Of a DNA stretch of 64,000 nucleotides, positions 9,780 to 22,101 are shown one piece after another; the first letter of the stretch is position 1, and every line of letters starts with the position of its first letter. Source of the stretch: Symsagittifera roscoffensis (taxonomy: Eukaryota; Xenacoelomorpha; Acoela; Convolutidae). The notes below the pieces were generated by a model. The model ran no database searches. It was not told the DNA's origin and saw only the letters and a list, made by a program, of their open reading frames with translations. The stretch is from the NCBI RefSeq assembly GCF_963678635.1, contig NC_087062.1, forward strand, positions 88,819,845 through 88,883,844, written 5' to 3'. Position numbers and translations under genes: made by a program.

Positions 9780-11080
9780 TGAGGGATGCAAGAAGTTATT
9801 AGTGATTTTAATTTCCTAGACTGTTAGTCCTTACGATTTTTGGTTAGCTTAACCTGGGTCTTTTTGTTCAGGGTTGGAGAGAAAAGTATATCGATTCCGA
9901 AGAATGATTTTTTAATTTCTCGTGGCTAGTCTAAGTTAAGGTTTTAACTTACTTAATCTTACTTAGGGGTAGTGATTGTGTTCAAGGGTTGGAGAACAGT
10001 AAATCGATCCACAAGGTTCGGGTATAATTAAACGCAAGTAGTTCGTTAGATACTATTTTAAACTTACTAAGTCTAGAATCTATCCTGGGTCTGTTGAGAG
10101 GAGGTTTCAAGTGAAGGATGAATAACCGAAGTTCTTCACTGTTTAACTTAATTTTAATGATGTTAGTGAGCTTATGATTGCTCTTATGTTTAGGTGATGA
10201 AACTGGAACAACAAGATGATTTATATTTACTAACAATTTATTGTCATGCTACTAATTTTTAATTTTATTTTCAATAAAAATTTTTCAAATATGTTTTAAA
10301 TAATACTGCAGAAATTAGGAAAACGATCTGAGATCTTTTTATCAATCGTTATTGTACATTAGTAATTTTGTTTAGCGCCTGAAATAATCATGAAGATTTC
10401 CTTCTAAATTTTATGTTTGCAAATGAAAATCTAAATTCATTGCTAATAAGATTCCAAATATAAAAGTTTGTGTTGGCTTTTGCCGTACAACCATAAACCT
10501 AAATGGTAAGTTTCTACGTAGTCGTATATCGTCTCTTGTCCGAGGTCTTCTTCCAATACCGGGTAGTTCTAGTATTGTTCGGAATATTGGCTCTGATCTA
10601 TTGAGTCGTAGAGACATTTCAATTAAGTTATTATCGTGTAACATTTTGAAAATGTTTTGTCTAATTTCTAATCTATATTTGGTTAATTGTAAGCTATTAA
10701 GGTCTTATTCGAGACTTATGGTCGCACCAGATGAGTTAGAACCGATGTGGTTAACTCATAGAGTATTTGTGAATAGGGTACACCGTCTGCTCGTCACGCT
10801 ATCTTATTTTCGGCCGGATAGATTCGTGCAACTTCTTAGTCTAATACCGATCCTAATCTTAGTCTTATATCTACTAGTCTCAGGGTGTTTAACTAGTCTC
10901 TGCTAGGCTCAATAGATCTAGAGTATACTGGCTTATTGCAACTGCTGAAGTTCTCTTGGAGAGTTAACTAATTTCTAAGTTAAATTCAAATCTCTCTGGT
11001 GCTGAAATTACAAGTAATTTCAGCACTTACAAATAAGTGGGTTGTTAGTTGGATGGATTATGATTGGTTAATTTTAAATA
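9780..11080 (-). mobile_element. Probable 5' LTR and leader of the retrotransposon
   Basis: No convincing gene lies here. The right part (about 10700-11080), read on the minus strand, shares blocks with 31530-31760 and 60180-60620. The shared blocks are a TAACCAATCATxATCxATC box, a hairpin built on TGAAATTA/TAATTTCA at 11001-11027, GATCTATTGAG, and AAGATTAGGATxGGTATTAG followed by AAGAAGTTG. Repetition at three places and position upstream of gag suggest an LTR. Near 9880 and 9980 two similar TTCAGGGTTGGAGA-type blocks repeat about 100 bp apart. Exact LTR ends and primer-binding site are not resolved. Confidence 0.45.
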
Positions 11081-11832
11081 TTTTACATTGGTAAAAATAT
11101 CTAATTTATCCAATAATAAAATGTAGTTTAGATCAGGTTCCACGTTTGAGAAATTCAAAAAGTAGCTCGCAATAAGTTAGCCAAAAAGATTTCTTTAACA
11201 AGCGCATTTTTTGCGTACAATTTTTGCAGATGAAATACTGTTTTAGTTTTGAATTAAGGGCACAAAAATTTGAGTGTGGTAAAAAAAATTGTCCAAAATT
11301 GGCTACTTAAAAAACGAGCTGTAAACTATGACAATAAAATCACACCACCTCAGCATATATTCCGAAAACAGAAACAAAACAACTTCATCAACAAATAATT
11401 GACATTTCAATTGGATTGATTCAATGGAGGCGTTCAACAGTGCCAAAAAACAACATTGTCGAAACTGAAAATTAGTTTGGGAGTTTTGAGTTCTTTTTGT
11501 GAATCATTGGCAGTTTTACGTAAATAATGTTTTGTTTTGAAGCAAAATAGAGAAAAGACATTGGCAATTCGCTGAGATATTTGTTTGTTCTGAAAAAATT
11601 CTGATTTAAAAATCTTTTTAAAATTAGTTTAAAAAGCTCTGGTCTTCGTGATATTCTTGAACTGTATAATCGCAAATTTGAGTTTTATGATACAATTGTT
11701 CAAGTTAGACTGCATATGCTTGGAATGATTGGTTTATGCTATGAATCAGGTGATATTTGTTCATTTGGTGTTTTCCACTGATCAAATTATCAACAAATAG
11801 GTTTTCCACAGTTCAAGTTTCTTAGGTTGACA
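11081..11832. other. Intergenic, upstream of gene A
   Basis: No ORF with recognisable similarity occurs and no repeat shared with the rest of the window was noticed. It contains the presumed promoter of gene A, but I cannot point to a TATA box or start site with confidence. Confidence 0.5.
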
Positions 11833-12592
11833 ATGAAGAAATTAAATATGTTGTTATTTTTGTTGTTCTTCTTATTTTCATGCATTATTCAGATCAATTG
11901 TTCAGAAACAAGAAGACCGATAACCAAGAACAGAATGAGCCAGCCATATTCAAAAGAAGATGCAAAACGTTTTCGCGAACACTGGGCCAAATCGCTTGAA
12001 AGAAAACATCGCGAGATTGCTAAGGAAGCTGCAAGGAATCACTTGCGGTGAGTTCAGATCTACTGTACACTTTTTTACTTTTGAAACGTTGAGAGAAACA
12101 GAAACTTGGTAAATAACCCTTCACCCATTGCAAAAGGGGACTACGTTAAATTTTAAATTTTTAGATATACTTTACTGTTATCCTCCTCTTTTATGGGGGT
12201 GCAACACTTTACTCAGTACCATAGGCATAAGAGAAAAATATTAACAAAGTCGCATACTTAAAAGTTTACTTAAATCTTTATACATGTCTTTTTGAAAAAA
12301 ATACTCTCCAAAAAATCTTGAAAAGCTGAATAGGTAGGTGTCTAATTTTGTTCAATTGTGTGATTTCAGGCAAGCAGAAAAAAGACGTACTAGAACGAGG
12401 TGGGGATTTACCAAGTCTTTCTGGTCCTGGTTTATCATAACCAAGTGTCAATCAAACGACCATTGTGCCTACAAGTGTAAACACAGACCCAGTCTGTACA
12501 CAAGTCCCTTCTCTCATATCTGCACTATTCACGCCATCTGTCAGAAGATCGGATGTCTCTGCGGATGTCGAGAATTCGAGCACCTGTTTTGA
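11833..12592 (+). CDS. Gene A: secreted eight-cysteine peptide, divergent member
   Basis: Two exons, 11833-12047 and 12370-12592, joined across a 322-bp intron (GTGAGT..TTTCAG, phase 2 within an Arg codon) give 145 residues. Residues 1-23 form a Leu/Phe-rich signal peptide ending in a Cys as in the relatives. Residues 24-71 are a highly charged proregion. Exon 2 begins with a basic EKRRTRTR segment (a likely proprotein-convertase site around residues 76-78), then Trp83, Trp90, Trp92. Eight cysteines follow at 98, 104, 108, 123, 129, 134, 136 and 138 (C-x5-C-x3-C-x14-C-x5-C-x4-C-x-C-x-C). The first ATG in good register is at 11833; an upstream TTG is not used. It lacks the W-W-x-W motif of B-F but keeps its spacing. 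A defence or venom-like peptide is possible; no function is shown. Confidence 0.8.
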
Positions 12593-13698
12593 AGACTAAA
12601 ATAACTGCAAACTTCATCAAACAATAGTTTTTTTCACTCAAATAAGTTTCACGAATGCTGTTGGAACGTTTCTTCGAAAATTATATTGTGTTAAAACTAT
12701 GCAAATCTGAGTCATTCAAGATGTTGAAATTTCAGATCTTTCGCTCCTAAGAAGACCAAGTTAAGATTATCTACCTCAGTATTTACTTTAAAAGTCCCAC
12801 TTGTAATAACGGTCATTTGTACCGAAAAACAATCAGTCGCATTTGTATAAAAATAATTGAATGGTCTGATAAAAACTGAATAAGAAAAGGTGAATTTTGA
12901 GTTAATTAAACCGATTAATCGCCGAGAATTAACTTGCCCGCTCTAATGATGGGTTTGGGAAGCGAATCTCAAGAGCTCCCGATATCTCTAAGCTAAGATA
13001 ATGTAGGAATGACAAAATGTGATTGGAAAAAATAAAGATTACGTAAGAATGACATCAAATTCTAGTAAAAAGTATTATAAAATGAAAGTTGATGCAATTT
13101 AATGGGGAGGTTTCTCATGCTTGCATGCTTGAGGGACCGAATAATTGAAAAATTTCAGCCAATCAAAATTGCTAAGCGTTCCTATTGGCTAAAAGCCTTT
13201 CTCACAAAATCGAAGTCAATATTAACAGAAAAGGTATTAAATCAATAGAAAATAATCAAAATTTTAACGCAATATTATTCAGATAAACATCGAGATTTAT
13301 GAAATCAAGTTCATAGGAACTTTTTTGTCTTGAAAACTCATCTGCTTATTATCTAATCAGTCAGTTTTAACACTAATGGCCTGGATTTGTTTTCTTACTT
13401 TCAGATTTTTGCGACTTAATTTGAGATTTTGAATACTCAATTCTGATTGACTGTATGTAAGCTAAAATTAATTTCAAGCAATTCGGCCCTCCAGCATGAG
13501 GGACGCCACCCCCATTTAATTGGCAATTAAATAACAGCAGAGCAAGCAAAACTACGTAATAGTTACACAAAATCAGAAAAACATGCATAATATTTGCCAA
13601 AATTTATTTATGCAGTTTTGCAGCCTAATGTTGTAATTATTTTACTTGATCAGTTTATTTTAAAAATTAGCGCTTATCAAATAGACCAATTGTTTTTG
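12593..13698. other. Intergenic downstream of gene A
   Basis: No supported gene. It includes the 3' flank of gene A. The short ORF at 13373-13600 (minus) lacks recognisable features. Confidence 0.5.
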
Positions 13699-13800
13699 CA
13701 ACTGTTTTTGCGTTTTGGTACATATCAAAACAGCGCTGATTTACATTATCCGGAGAGAACAACTGAAATTTTTTTTAAAAATTGGGTTTTCCTAATTATT
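13699..13800 (+). repeat. About 100-bp dispersed repeat, copy 1
   Basis: The block beginning CAACTGTTTTTGCGTTTTGG matches 15739-15840 at nearly every base, with small indels in the A/T runs near its end. The two copies are about 2 kb apart in the same orientation. Its nature is unknown. Confidence 0.85.
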
Positions 13801-14558
13801 CAGTTATTCAAATATTCAATTTCACAAAAGCAAAAATTGCTACTTCAGGACATTTTTGTCCTATAATCCATTTGAAAAATCCGAAGCTGTTTAATTACGA
13901 TGTGATTGGTCTCCTTCGACAAAGTGCAGCGTGCAAATGGTTTCAAAATAAATTGCGAAATATCGTACAGCAAGCATACAAATTGACTAGAGTAATGAAA
14001 CATCATTGGAGCTTACAAAACAAAAAAATGAAAAAAGCGAAAAACGGTCTTACAAATCTACATTTTTTGTCAGTCGTAATTTGACTTTGCTGTTTATGAT
14101 AGCCTATTGGGGTTAAATACGATTGTTGAGCCTGAAACCAAAAGTAAATCGGAAGTTTTTGAGAGCAAAAAAACCTGTTCTTCCAATTCGGGCGATAAAC
14201 GCTATCCGAATCTTGGTAAAATAGCAATTCTCCCTAAGCAAATATAAGTTTTTTCTTCCTCATGATTTTGATGGCATTCTTATCATCTTCGTTTGGACAA
14301 AAAGTGGTATTGTATTTACTTTCGATTCACTTTTGTGCAACGAAAATTTAAATTAAAGTCCCATAATACAACCAGGTGTATGTAATGTAATATTTAGATT
14401 ATAAAAATACAGCTGTTTGCACTTAAATTTTGGTCTCCTAAAAGAAAAATCAGCTTGTTACCAAAAAAGTTCCGAGCCTTTTAAAAAAAACGTTTGACTC
14501 AATTTTGATCGGTTCACACAGCCATTTGACAGAGTGTGATTCAGTCTTTAATTTTTTT

Positions 14559-15079
14559 GACTTTCGATACGAAAGTAACGGAAGATTTATGCTCGGGGTG
14601 GGTTTTTTTTCCTCTAACAAAATTCGACTTTTTACTAGCCATTTTAAATGGAGTTTTTTTGAATCATTCAAAATGTATTGTTGTTCTAAGCTTAAATTTG
14701 AAAAAATATTTTACCTGTAATCATTTTTTGTAAAGTTATGGGGTTTAAAGATTGAAATTTTGGCCAATTTGGGAAAATTAACGCGCGATATATTTCGCGC
14801 TATTAACGCGCAAGCGGAGATTTAATCCGTCTTAGAAATGGTTCCTATTAGTGGTTGAAAGATACTTATTTTCTTTAATTGATTTGTTACATAGAGCAAA
14901 ATCTATCCTTTTGTACTTTATATGGCGTGTTGGGGAATGATTTTCATTTAAAAAAATTCAAAGAAAAAAAATGTTCATTATATTTTATTACATTTATTTT
15001 CTAATGTTATTACTGCTCCATAAACCTTAAAAGGCAGTCGGAACATTCAGGGCTTCGCTCTGATACGAGCAGTCTTGTT
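14559..15079 (+). repeat. R1 repeat copy a, about 521 bp
   Basis: The left end is a palindrome, GACTTTCGATACGAAAGT. The middle contains the conserved TTGGCCAATTTGGGA block and nested palindromes around ACGCGCGATATATTTCGCGC. The right end has GGCAGTCGGAACATTCAGGG, a CAGGGCTTnGCyCTG hairpin (partly decayed here) and ACGAGCAGTCTTG. The same sequence in the same order recurs at 25417-25937, 27560-28087 (inverted), 50641-51163 (inverted) and 51930-52426. No ORF is conserved, so it is a non-autonomous element of unassigned class. Confidence 0.85.
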
Positions 15080-15738
15080 TGGCCTTTGAATCTGATTTAT
15101 TTTAAACAGAGCAGTTAAAAGCTTTTTTCAAATTCGCTCAGGCTATTTTCCGAAATCTATCATAACTTTCCAAAAGATGGAGTGTAAGTTGGTTAAAAAA
15201 ATGCTCACTATCAGGAGATGCAATGAGTTGGTTGAAAAAATACCCAATATCAGGAGAAGCAAAAATTTTCAGATACTTCTATAAAAGTTATATGCAAATA
15301 TTATCGCCAAAAAGTTATTTTTCGAAGAGTAGATTAGTAATTGGAATTGAAAAATCAACATTTTTGGCCAAATTTCATTTTGTACTTTTGGTTGAAGATG
15401 CGAGCAAATTAATAAAGAATAATTTGAAGCTTCGATGAAAAGGAAAGTTCGCTTCAAAACAGTGCAGAATATGAAAGCTGTATAATCAACTAGTTCAAGC
15501 TCTTAAAACCTCGTTTACTTTCAGCAACTACGAAACCAATGGTTTTCATCGCTGGATTTGTGTGGAAGTTTGTGAAGCTAATCAAGTAACTCTAAGACAG
15601 TTTGATTTTTTTAGTTGAGACTGACTACGTTTGTTTAACTTTAGATTAAAGGAGTTGTTTTGTTCGTTCCTGGTGATACATACTTGGATTGATATTGTAT
15701 AGTGTTGAAAAAGGATAGATTTTTTTGTTTTGATACAA
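15080..15738. other. Intergenic, no feature seen
   Basis: Only short incidental ORFs occur on both strands. A short GTTGGTTAAAAAAATxC..TATCAGGAG-type stretch repeats at 15189 and 15228, about 40 bp apart. Confidence 0.4.
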
Positions 15739-15840
15739 ATGCAACTGTTTTTGCGTTTTGGTACATATCAAAACAGTGCTGATTTACATTATCCGGAGAG
15801 AACAACTGAATTTTTTTAAAATTGTGTTTTCCCTAATTAG
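15739..15840 (+). repeat. About 100-bp dispersed repeat, copy 2
   Basis: Near-identical partner of 13699-13800 in the same orientation. The sequences on either side do not match the flanks of the first copy, so the unit itself is the thing duplicated. Confidence 0.85.
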
Positions 15841-17205
15841 AGCAAACTGTCAGAACGAAAAGGGCGACAGAATTTACACAGAAAACAATACGGTGCTATT
15901 CAATCCTCAGTTATAGCGCAAAAAAGAGCTAAAATCGAGCCCAAAAATTTACCCCAAATCCAATTTTCTTAGGTATTTTTAGTCAAAAGGAAACAGCGCC
16001 GGCAACACCGATGCAGTTACTGATGAAGCTGTTTCACAGCGAGCATGTTATGCCTTTAACCAAAAGTTAGGAGACACATAGTTTCAAAAACTTGCAAAAC
16101 GTTTAAACGCGCATAACGTTTACAAATAGTTATAACAAAAAATTGATGTTTTAAATGGTCTAAATCACAATTTTAGCTACCAAACGAAAATTGTTTTACA
16201 AAAGCAAAATTGAGAAGAATAACCCTTTGTTGTACGACATATGAGCCTCATGTTGACATAGTTTTGCATGCAAGGAAAACTGTAGTCTCGGTGTTTTTCT
16301 AGTTGACGAAAAACGCCAAAAGTGATAAATTTTGGGGTAAAATTTTAGGCCTGCTGTTCGCAGAAACAATTGCACCATTTTAAATCTGGTAAAATTTGAT
16401 GCAAATTTTGTCGCAAGTTTTTTCTATGCTTAACTCAATTTGCGAAAATTTAAGCTAAACCTAATTTACTTTTATTAGGTTGTAATCTCATTAATTTCAG
16501 TGTCATGAAAAAGTTTTATATTCAAACTGATTGCTAGGCTAATTCACGTTTGGTGAAAAAAAGCAAAAACTTACGTCATTGAGAAAGGCAAAAAAACACT
16601 GAAAACCGGACACTGATTTTACTAAGTATTAAAACCAAGGTCGCTTTTATTCTTAAACTGCGCAGCATAATTAAACTGAGAACGCATGGAAAGTTTTTTT
16701 TTGCACTGTATTTGTACAAAACAGTTCCATAGAAAACAGTTTTAACAGCCGGCTTTAAAATAGTTTGCAAAATATCTTTGAGCAAACATATATATTGACA
16801 AGATAAAAAACAGTTCAAAAAACAGTTCCAAGTGATAATTAATTTTAAAATCCGTTGAACCGAGATAGTTCCTTTGTTCAAACAACATAGACAACAAAAG
16901 AGTGACCGCCGCAGTCGCGCCAACACGTTGCGAGCTTGCCAACAGATAGTACGATTCTATACAAAAATCAGAGCCGCTTATCGCAGCACCGTCGGCCTTA
17001 AGCCAGACTGTTTTTAAATCGGACTTTTTTTGTTCGTCTCATGAGTTTTTGAGCTGTAATGTATTGTATTGGATTGTTTTGTATGAAAATGTATTTTATA
17101 TGCACGATTCACTCAGGTCCCATTGGCTTGTCAACATGAGCCGTACCAAAACTTCAAGATTTTTCAAACCCTAACTGAAATTTGATTATTTTTCGATTTC
17201 AAACT
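15841..17205. other. Intergenic with a dispersed repeat block at 16850-17000
   Basis: No supported gene. Near 16854-16990 there are blocks (TTGAACCGAGATAGT and a CGCAGTCGCGCCAA..GCGAGCTTGCC segment) that recur in rearranged order at 47985-48125. That shows an old dispersed repeat of unknown type. ORFs on the minus strand at 16576-16942 overlap it and look incidental. Confidence 0.45.
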
Positions 17206-17950
17206 GAAGCAAGGCTGCTCGTAAATCAGGGCAAAGCCTTGAATGTTCCGATTGCTTTTTAATTTATATCAAATAGTTTTTGGGATTGCAGTTATTGAAA
17301 AACTATATTTTTGGACATTATCAAAACCAAGAATTTTCGCGCGCATAAATTAGTCCGAAAGCGCGCATAAATTAGTCCGGATCTTGGCAGTTTTCAAAAT
17401 CCTAGAACTTTGCAAAAAATGGAAAAAAAATATCTTTTTAAGTTTGATTTCAGGGAGTCGATATCTTCAATGGAGTATAAAATTTTTTTTTTGCTGGAAA
17501 TTATGATTACGATTGCCAAAATTTGACTAAATAAAAAACCATCTTCAGCATAAATACAACGTTTTTTTTTCAAAAGATGGAACAAAATTATTTTTCAGAC
17601 CAGATTTTCTGGTTTTTTTTCAAAGGTTTGAAATAACAAATAAAAGCTATGAGGGTTTGAAAGTTGCTAATTTGGCCAATTTGGGATAAAAAACGCGCGA
17701 TATATTGCGTTATTATAACATGCGGAAGAGACTACTCAGTTTTTTGTCTTATTTTGACACAAGACGCTAATTACATCCCTTATAGTTTTCATCAGCGTGT
17801 GGGGGACAAATGAAGAAAAAGAAAAAAAAACGTTTTGTTCTTTTTTTTCATATTGTGTCTATTTTTGAGCAAAAAAAAATTTGAACTTAAAGTTCAGTAG
17901 GAACATCAGGGATTTGCCATGATATACGAGCAGTCTGTTAAGGCAATTTG
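17206..17950. repeat. R1-related remnants, one inverted piece and one diverged copy
   Basis: At 17212-17262 the 3'-terminal part of R1 appears inverted (CTGCTCG..CAGGGCAAAGCC..GTTCCGA). From about 17560 to 17940 a diverged forward copy shows TTGGCCAATTTGGGA, CGCGCGATATATTGCG, CGTGTGGGGGA and finally GATATACGAGCAGTCTG. Between them is a 23-bp tandem pair GCGCGCATAAATTAGTCCG at about 17339-17382. Confidence 0.7.
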
Positions 17951-19159
17951 ACCTAATTTTATGCTTTTCTTTAATACTGTTAATGACCTTAAGATGTCTC
18001 AATGTTGATTTCTCAAGCCATTCGTGACTTTTCATTTGTATACGTGCGCACTTTGTAAATTTTGATTGAAACATAAAACTGGAAACCAAACATATCAACT
18101 AGAGTAAAAGAAAGCTTAAAAGAAGAATAATGATTCGACACATCATTTTAATGGCGACTACAGTTTCACAATTTTGAGTCAGGGCGACTTATTCACTGTT
18201 TCGGTTCAGGGCGACCTTTTCACACCGTTGAATTAGTTTCGCCCCATCAATTAGGCAACTCCCCATTTCTTTAGACTGAGTTCTCCGAGGATTTATCTAA
18301 ATAAGAGTATCAATCAGGCCAGATCACTTCAAAAACTGATTAACGCTTTAAATTTCCTGTTCACAGTGAAGACTGAGCAAGTCCTCCTTAAATTTATGAG
18401 CAATACAAAAAATTATTATATTTTGGATTCATAAATGTTCGCTTCTAATACTTTTTGCTTCAGAAATTTACCCTGAAGGGTGATATCATAAATGAAAAGC
18501 AAAACTAAACGCTGATTCGCTAGTTACTTGTTTCAATTTTATACTCATGTGCTTCTGTAAAGGAAAGAAGCTTTAATTCTTGATGTTTTCAACAACTGTT
18601 GTTTTATATTCATACTCTGGAAAAATCCTCGGGGGTAACAACAGAATACTGGTAAGCGTTTTCTTATAAAAAATAAAATACTTCTCTTTCAAAAAAAGGA
18701 AATCTAATTACACGGTCGTTTAGCAAATTCACAAAAAGGCGCTATAGAAATCATAACCGATCTAAAGAAAATCACATTTCGTGAAGGTTCGAAAAAATTT
18801 TCAAAAAGAATAGAAAAATGAGTGTGCGTATCAAAGGTTCTGAATCAATTCATTAAGGTTTTCGAATTGAGTTGAAACTTTCTATTGCTTTCATAAAACT
18901 TTTCGTCAAAAAAAATGTTGCTATCAAATTTTTTAACAGTTGGAGATTTAATATCTTTGAATCAAATAGATCACTAAAAAAAATTAGGCCAAATCACGTA
19001 CAATATTTTTATATAAGAAACGCGGGTTGTCGTCAAGATCGGTGCGATGCTACGGCATCCCACGACAAACACTACAAAGACTTCTAACATCCATTACAAC
19101 ATGATGTTTTCAAGTTTATCGGAGCTTTCGTTACCATACAAATTTATTTCATAGCTTGT
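17951..19159. other. Intergenic, no feature seen
   Basis: No ORF with family features. A/T-rich unique-looking sequence on both strands. Confidence 0.4.
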
Positions 19160-19690
19160 TTCGAGCTTTACGCTGGTCGTCTTCCAGCCCTTCTAGTTTG
19201 CTTTTCAGATCAAACTTACGTCTTCAAAGTTAGTTCCAAACAGCTTTTTCGTGCTCGCTAGTCATATCTAGTTTTTCTCGTTTGTTCGACAGAGCAAAAA
19301 TTTCTCCTTAAAGTTGGTTAAACCCAGCTTCCTTGTTGCTTCGCTACTAGTCTCTAGCACTTTCTGTTTATTCGTAAGAGCAAACACTTCTCCTGAAATT
19401 TGATTTCGTCCAGCTTTTTTCTCATTTGCTAGTCGTCTCTAGCTTTCCACGTCTGTTGGTAACACCAATCATTTCACTTAAAAGTTGGTTCAATCCGGCT
19501 TCCTGGTCGCTTCGCTAGTGTCTCTAGCAAATTTTGTTTGTTCTTCAGAACAAACATTTCTCCTTAAAGATGATAAAATTCAGCTTCCTGGTCGTTTTGC
19601 TAGTGTCTATAAAAATTTTGTTTGCTCGTCAGAACAAACATTTTTCTCCTTAATGATGATTAAACTCAGCTTTCTAAAACTCCTAGACCA
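19160..19690 (+). repeat. Diverged tandem repeat, about 85-bp unit
   Basis: A unit beginning CAGCTTCCTGGTCGCTTCGC, then TAGTGTCTCTAGC, TTTGTTTGTTC, AGAACAAACATTTCTCCTTAAAG, recurs with starts near 19241, 19325, 19411, 19496, 19581 and 19667. The spacing is 84-86 bp. Units have diverged considerably, the last three being the most alike. It directly precedes the BEL/Pao-like relic and may be its untranslated leader or an independent minisatellite. Confidence 0.8.
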
Positions 19691-19799
19691 GTTCTTTCTA
19701 AAATTTCATCCCATTATCAACTTTGTTTTGGTAGTCGGCAACGTAATGGCCCCAAATTTAAAAAACAAATTTGAACAAATCGAACTGTCGATTTTGTTC

Positions 19800-21380
19800 A
19801 ATTGAAGAATTTGAAAATCAACTGACATCTGAAACTGCTTTTGCCGAAGATATTGACAATTTATAGCTTTCCTTCGATGAATTGGTTGCTCTGATCACAG
19901 GAACTGAAAGTATAGCCGCTGAGTTAGCTTTTTTTTCGTCGGAGGAAGTCACCTTTTGTTTGAAACGTTTTTCTACATTGCACAATAGAAAATACAAATC
20001 AATTAAGCAAATGAAAAAGTAGGAGAATGTTCGCATCGGAGACGATACATCTTGTAATCGTAGCTCAGTTGCTCCAGCTGAAAACAACCCGATAGGTTCT
20101 TCTATCCCAGCGTGCAGTTACCATGTTACTTCAGTCACTAAAGCAACAATAACAACAATCCGGTCTTATCTTAGAACTGCCACAACCAGTGTAGGAATGT
20201 CTCGTAAGCGCAGATGTACTCCATATTAGACCAAAGTCCATGAAATCTGTAGATGAGAATCTACTTCGAACTCCGCGCCATTCAAGCACCTTTCTTACCT
20301 CTCTTTATGGTACAGAGGCTTCAATAATAATCTAGATGACGCAAGATTTTATTTCACTAGAACATTCACTGCGCCTCGACAAAACTTTGAAGGTTGGCAT
20401 AATTCAAATTTGGACAATACTCCATACTCCAATTCTGCATCTGAGAACTATGGATTCCTCAAGTTCCGACTCAAATTTTCAACAGGCCGTAGCCAACCAC
20501 TACAATCGGTAACCCTCTTGCTTCAGACACACGATATTTTCAACGATGGACCTCAGCTGGCGAAACGAACATCAACCCAGGTTCGCAGCCCACGTTCATT
20601 AGTTTGTCTAATAGACAAAGCACCACATCTGCTTATAGACTGAAAGGATTCGAAATTCCCGATATACGTCTATCGAAACACGATGGCAATGCTCTTGAGT
20701 GGAACAATTGTTTTGAACTACAAACATCTATTGGAAAGCATCCTCGTATAAGTATTTTGGAGAAAATTAGTTATCTTCAAACCTTGTGAACAGGCAGCGC
20801 AAAAACATATGAGAAAGTTATGGCAAAAACTCTAGCCTGTACGACCAGACCATAAAAGAACTCACCCGTATTTTTGTTAAATCAAAATTCATTGTGGCTG
20901 CCTACATGAAACAACTCGAAAACTTCGAGCGTCCAAAACTATAGCAAAACTACAGCAGTCTTAAACTATATGCAAAACTACAGCAGAAAAACTGAAGAGT
21001 ATGCCAAAGCAATCAGTTGGCGTGAAATTTCATGGAGCTTTCTCAACGGAAAAAGTTAATTCCACCCTGAATAAACTGATTGTCGGAGCATTCTAATCTG
21101 CTTCAGTGTTTTTCACGTTACGGAACGTCTATTCTGTTGAAAAAAATTGCTTTGAGATTGTCAATGTTAAACAATTGAACAATATTCGCTCTCAATTCAA
21201 TTATTTCAGCCATATCAACTACCTGGAGATCGGAGATAATTATGTCCGTATTCTCCTTGGTGTTGATGCTTTCTGGTTCATTGCTGAAAGAGACATCAGG
21301 ATACCCTTTTGTTATCAGGACTTTGCTTGGATGGACCATCACTGGTCCTTTAAGTTCCAAATACCTGGATAAAGAATCAC
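19800..21380 (+). pseudogene. BEL/Pao-like retrotransposon relic (gag and peptidase)
   Basis: A low-stop frame runs from about 19803 through 20643 with a Glu/Leu-rich start. Then 20604-20786 reads FEIPDIRLSKHDGNALEWNN, the signature of BEL/Pao Gag (DUF1759 type). After a stop and a frame change, LYDQTIKELTRIF and MKQLENFERPKL continue that domain to about 20943. Near 21240-21355 the pieces VRILLGVDAFW and, one base out of frame, LLGWTITGPLSS match the BEL/Pao aspartic-peptidase region (DUF1758 type). Several stops, frameshifts and a deletion between gag and peptidase make it dead. RT and integrase are absent. Domain assignment is from motif memory and should be profile-checked. Confidence 0.7.
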
Positions 21381-22101
21381 GAGACCAGCAATAAAAATAC
21401 AGTTACTCGCATTTTTTTTCTAGAGAGTAAGTTATCTACTGTATCGAATGCTTTTTCAAATCAAAAACTATGCAGTGTGTCAGTTTTTTTTGATCGTGAA
21501 AATTGTGTCTTAGTTTTTGAATCAGTGAAACAATTGTGTTCCACGACATGACCGAAATGCAAATTCATTTTCCTTGAGCAAGGCAAATGGATTGAAAATG
21601 ATATCAAGCTATTGCATATAAGTTTTTCAGGAGCTTATCTACTTCTGGCAGTAGGGCTATTAACAAAAAATTGGTGAATCTGCCTGATTATCTTCTTTAT
21701 CAACGGAAATCAATTTGGCCATTTTACGGCAGTTTAGAAAAACGGCATTATCAAAACAACTTTGGATCAATTTTTTTCAATTGGTGCATTAGCTCATTTA
21801 ATATTTTTAAAAGTTATTTATCAAAAAAGAACACTCAATTTTCCGCTGATCAGTTCTAATACTTTGAAAAGTTTCCCTTGATTGATTGCTATCAAAAAGA
21901 TTGAATGTATGTAGTGTTCCAGGGTTGTAAACCTATCAATGAACTTGCTGGCCCGTTTTTTGGTAAAAGTAAAAAAAATCAGTGAAAAATCGGTTAAAAA
22001 AATCGGTATTCTATTATGTTCCCCTGTACTTTTTATTCAAACTAAAAAAAATGTTATCTGCGGCTGAACTTTCTAGCTTCGTTTTGAAGTAATTTTTGTT
22101 T
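21381..22101. other. Intergenic, no feature seen
   Basis: No supported gene on either strand. The right end runs into the first copy of the 1.56-kb duplication. Confidence 0.4.

Larger units (their letters stand above)
1..11080 (-). mobile_element. Decayed Ty3-like LTR retrotransposon, rearranged
   Basis: Reading on the minus strand from right to left, the block shows a probable LTR/leader (about 11080-9780), a basic small ORF, a Gag N-terminal ORF, a capsid-like ORF, a CCHC knuckle and Asn/Arg/Ser-rich nucleocapsid, an aspartic protease, reverse transcriptase, RNase H and integrase. RT before integrase is the Ty3/mdg4 order. No frame is intact: stops, a 25-bp tandem duplication and frame changes break gag and pol. 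The segment 4973-6506 recurs at 1-1534, directly after integrase, so the left part is a second head-to-tail piece and no 3' LTR is visible. It is a dead or non-autonomous copy. The clade within Ty3 elements cannot be named from reading alone. Confidence 0.85.
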
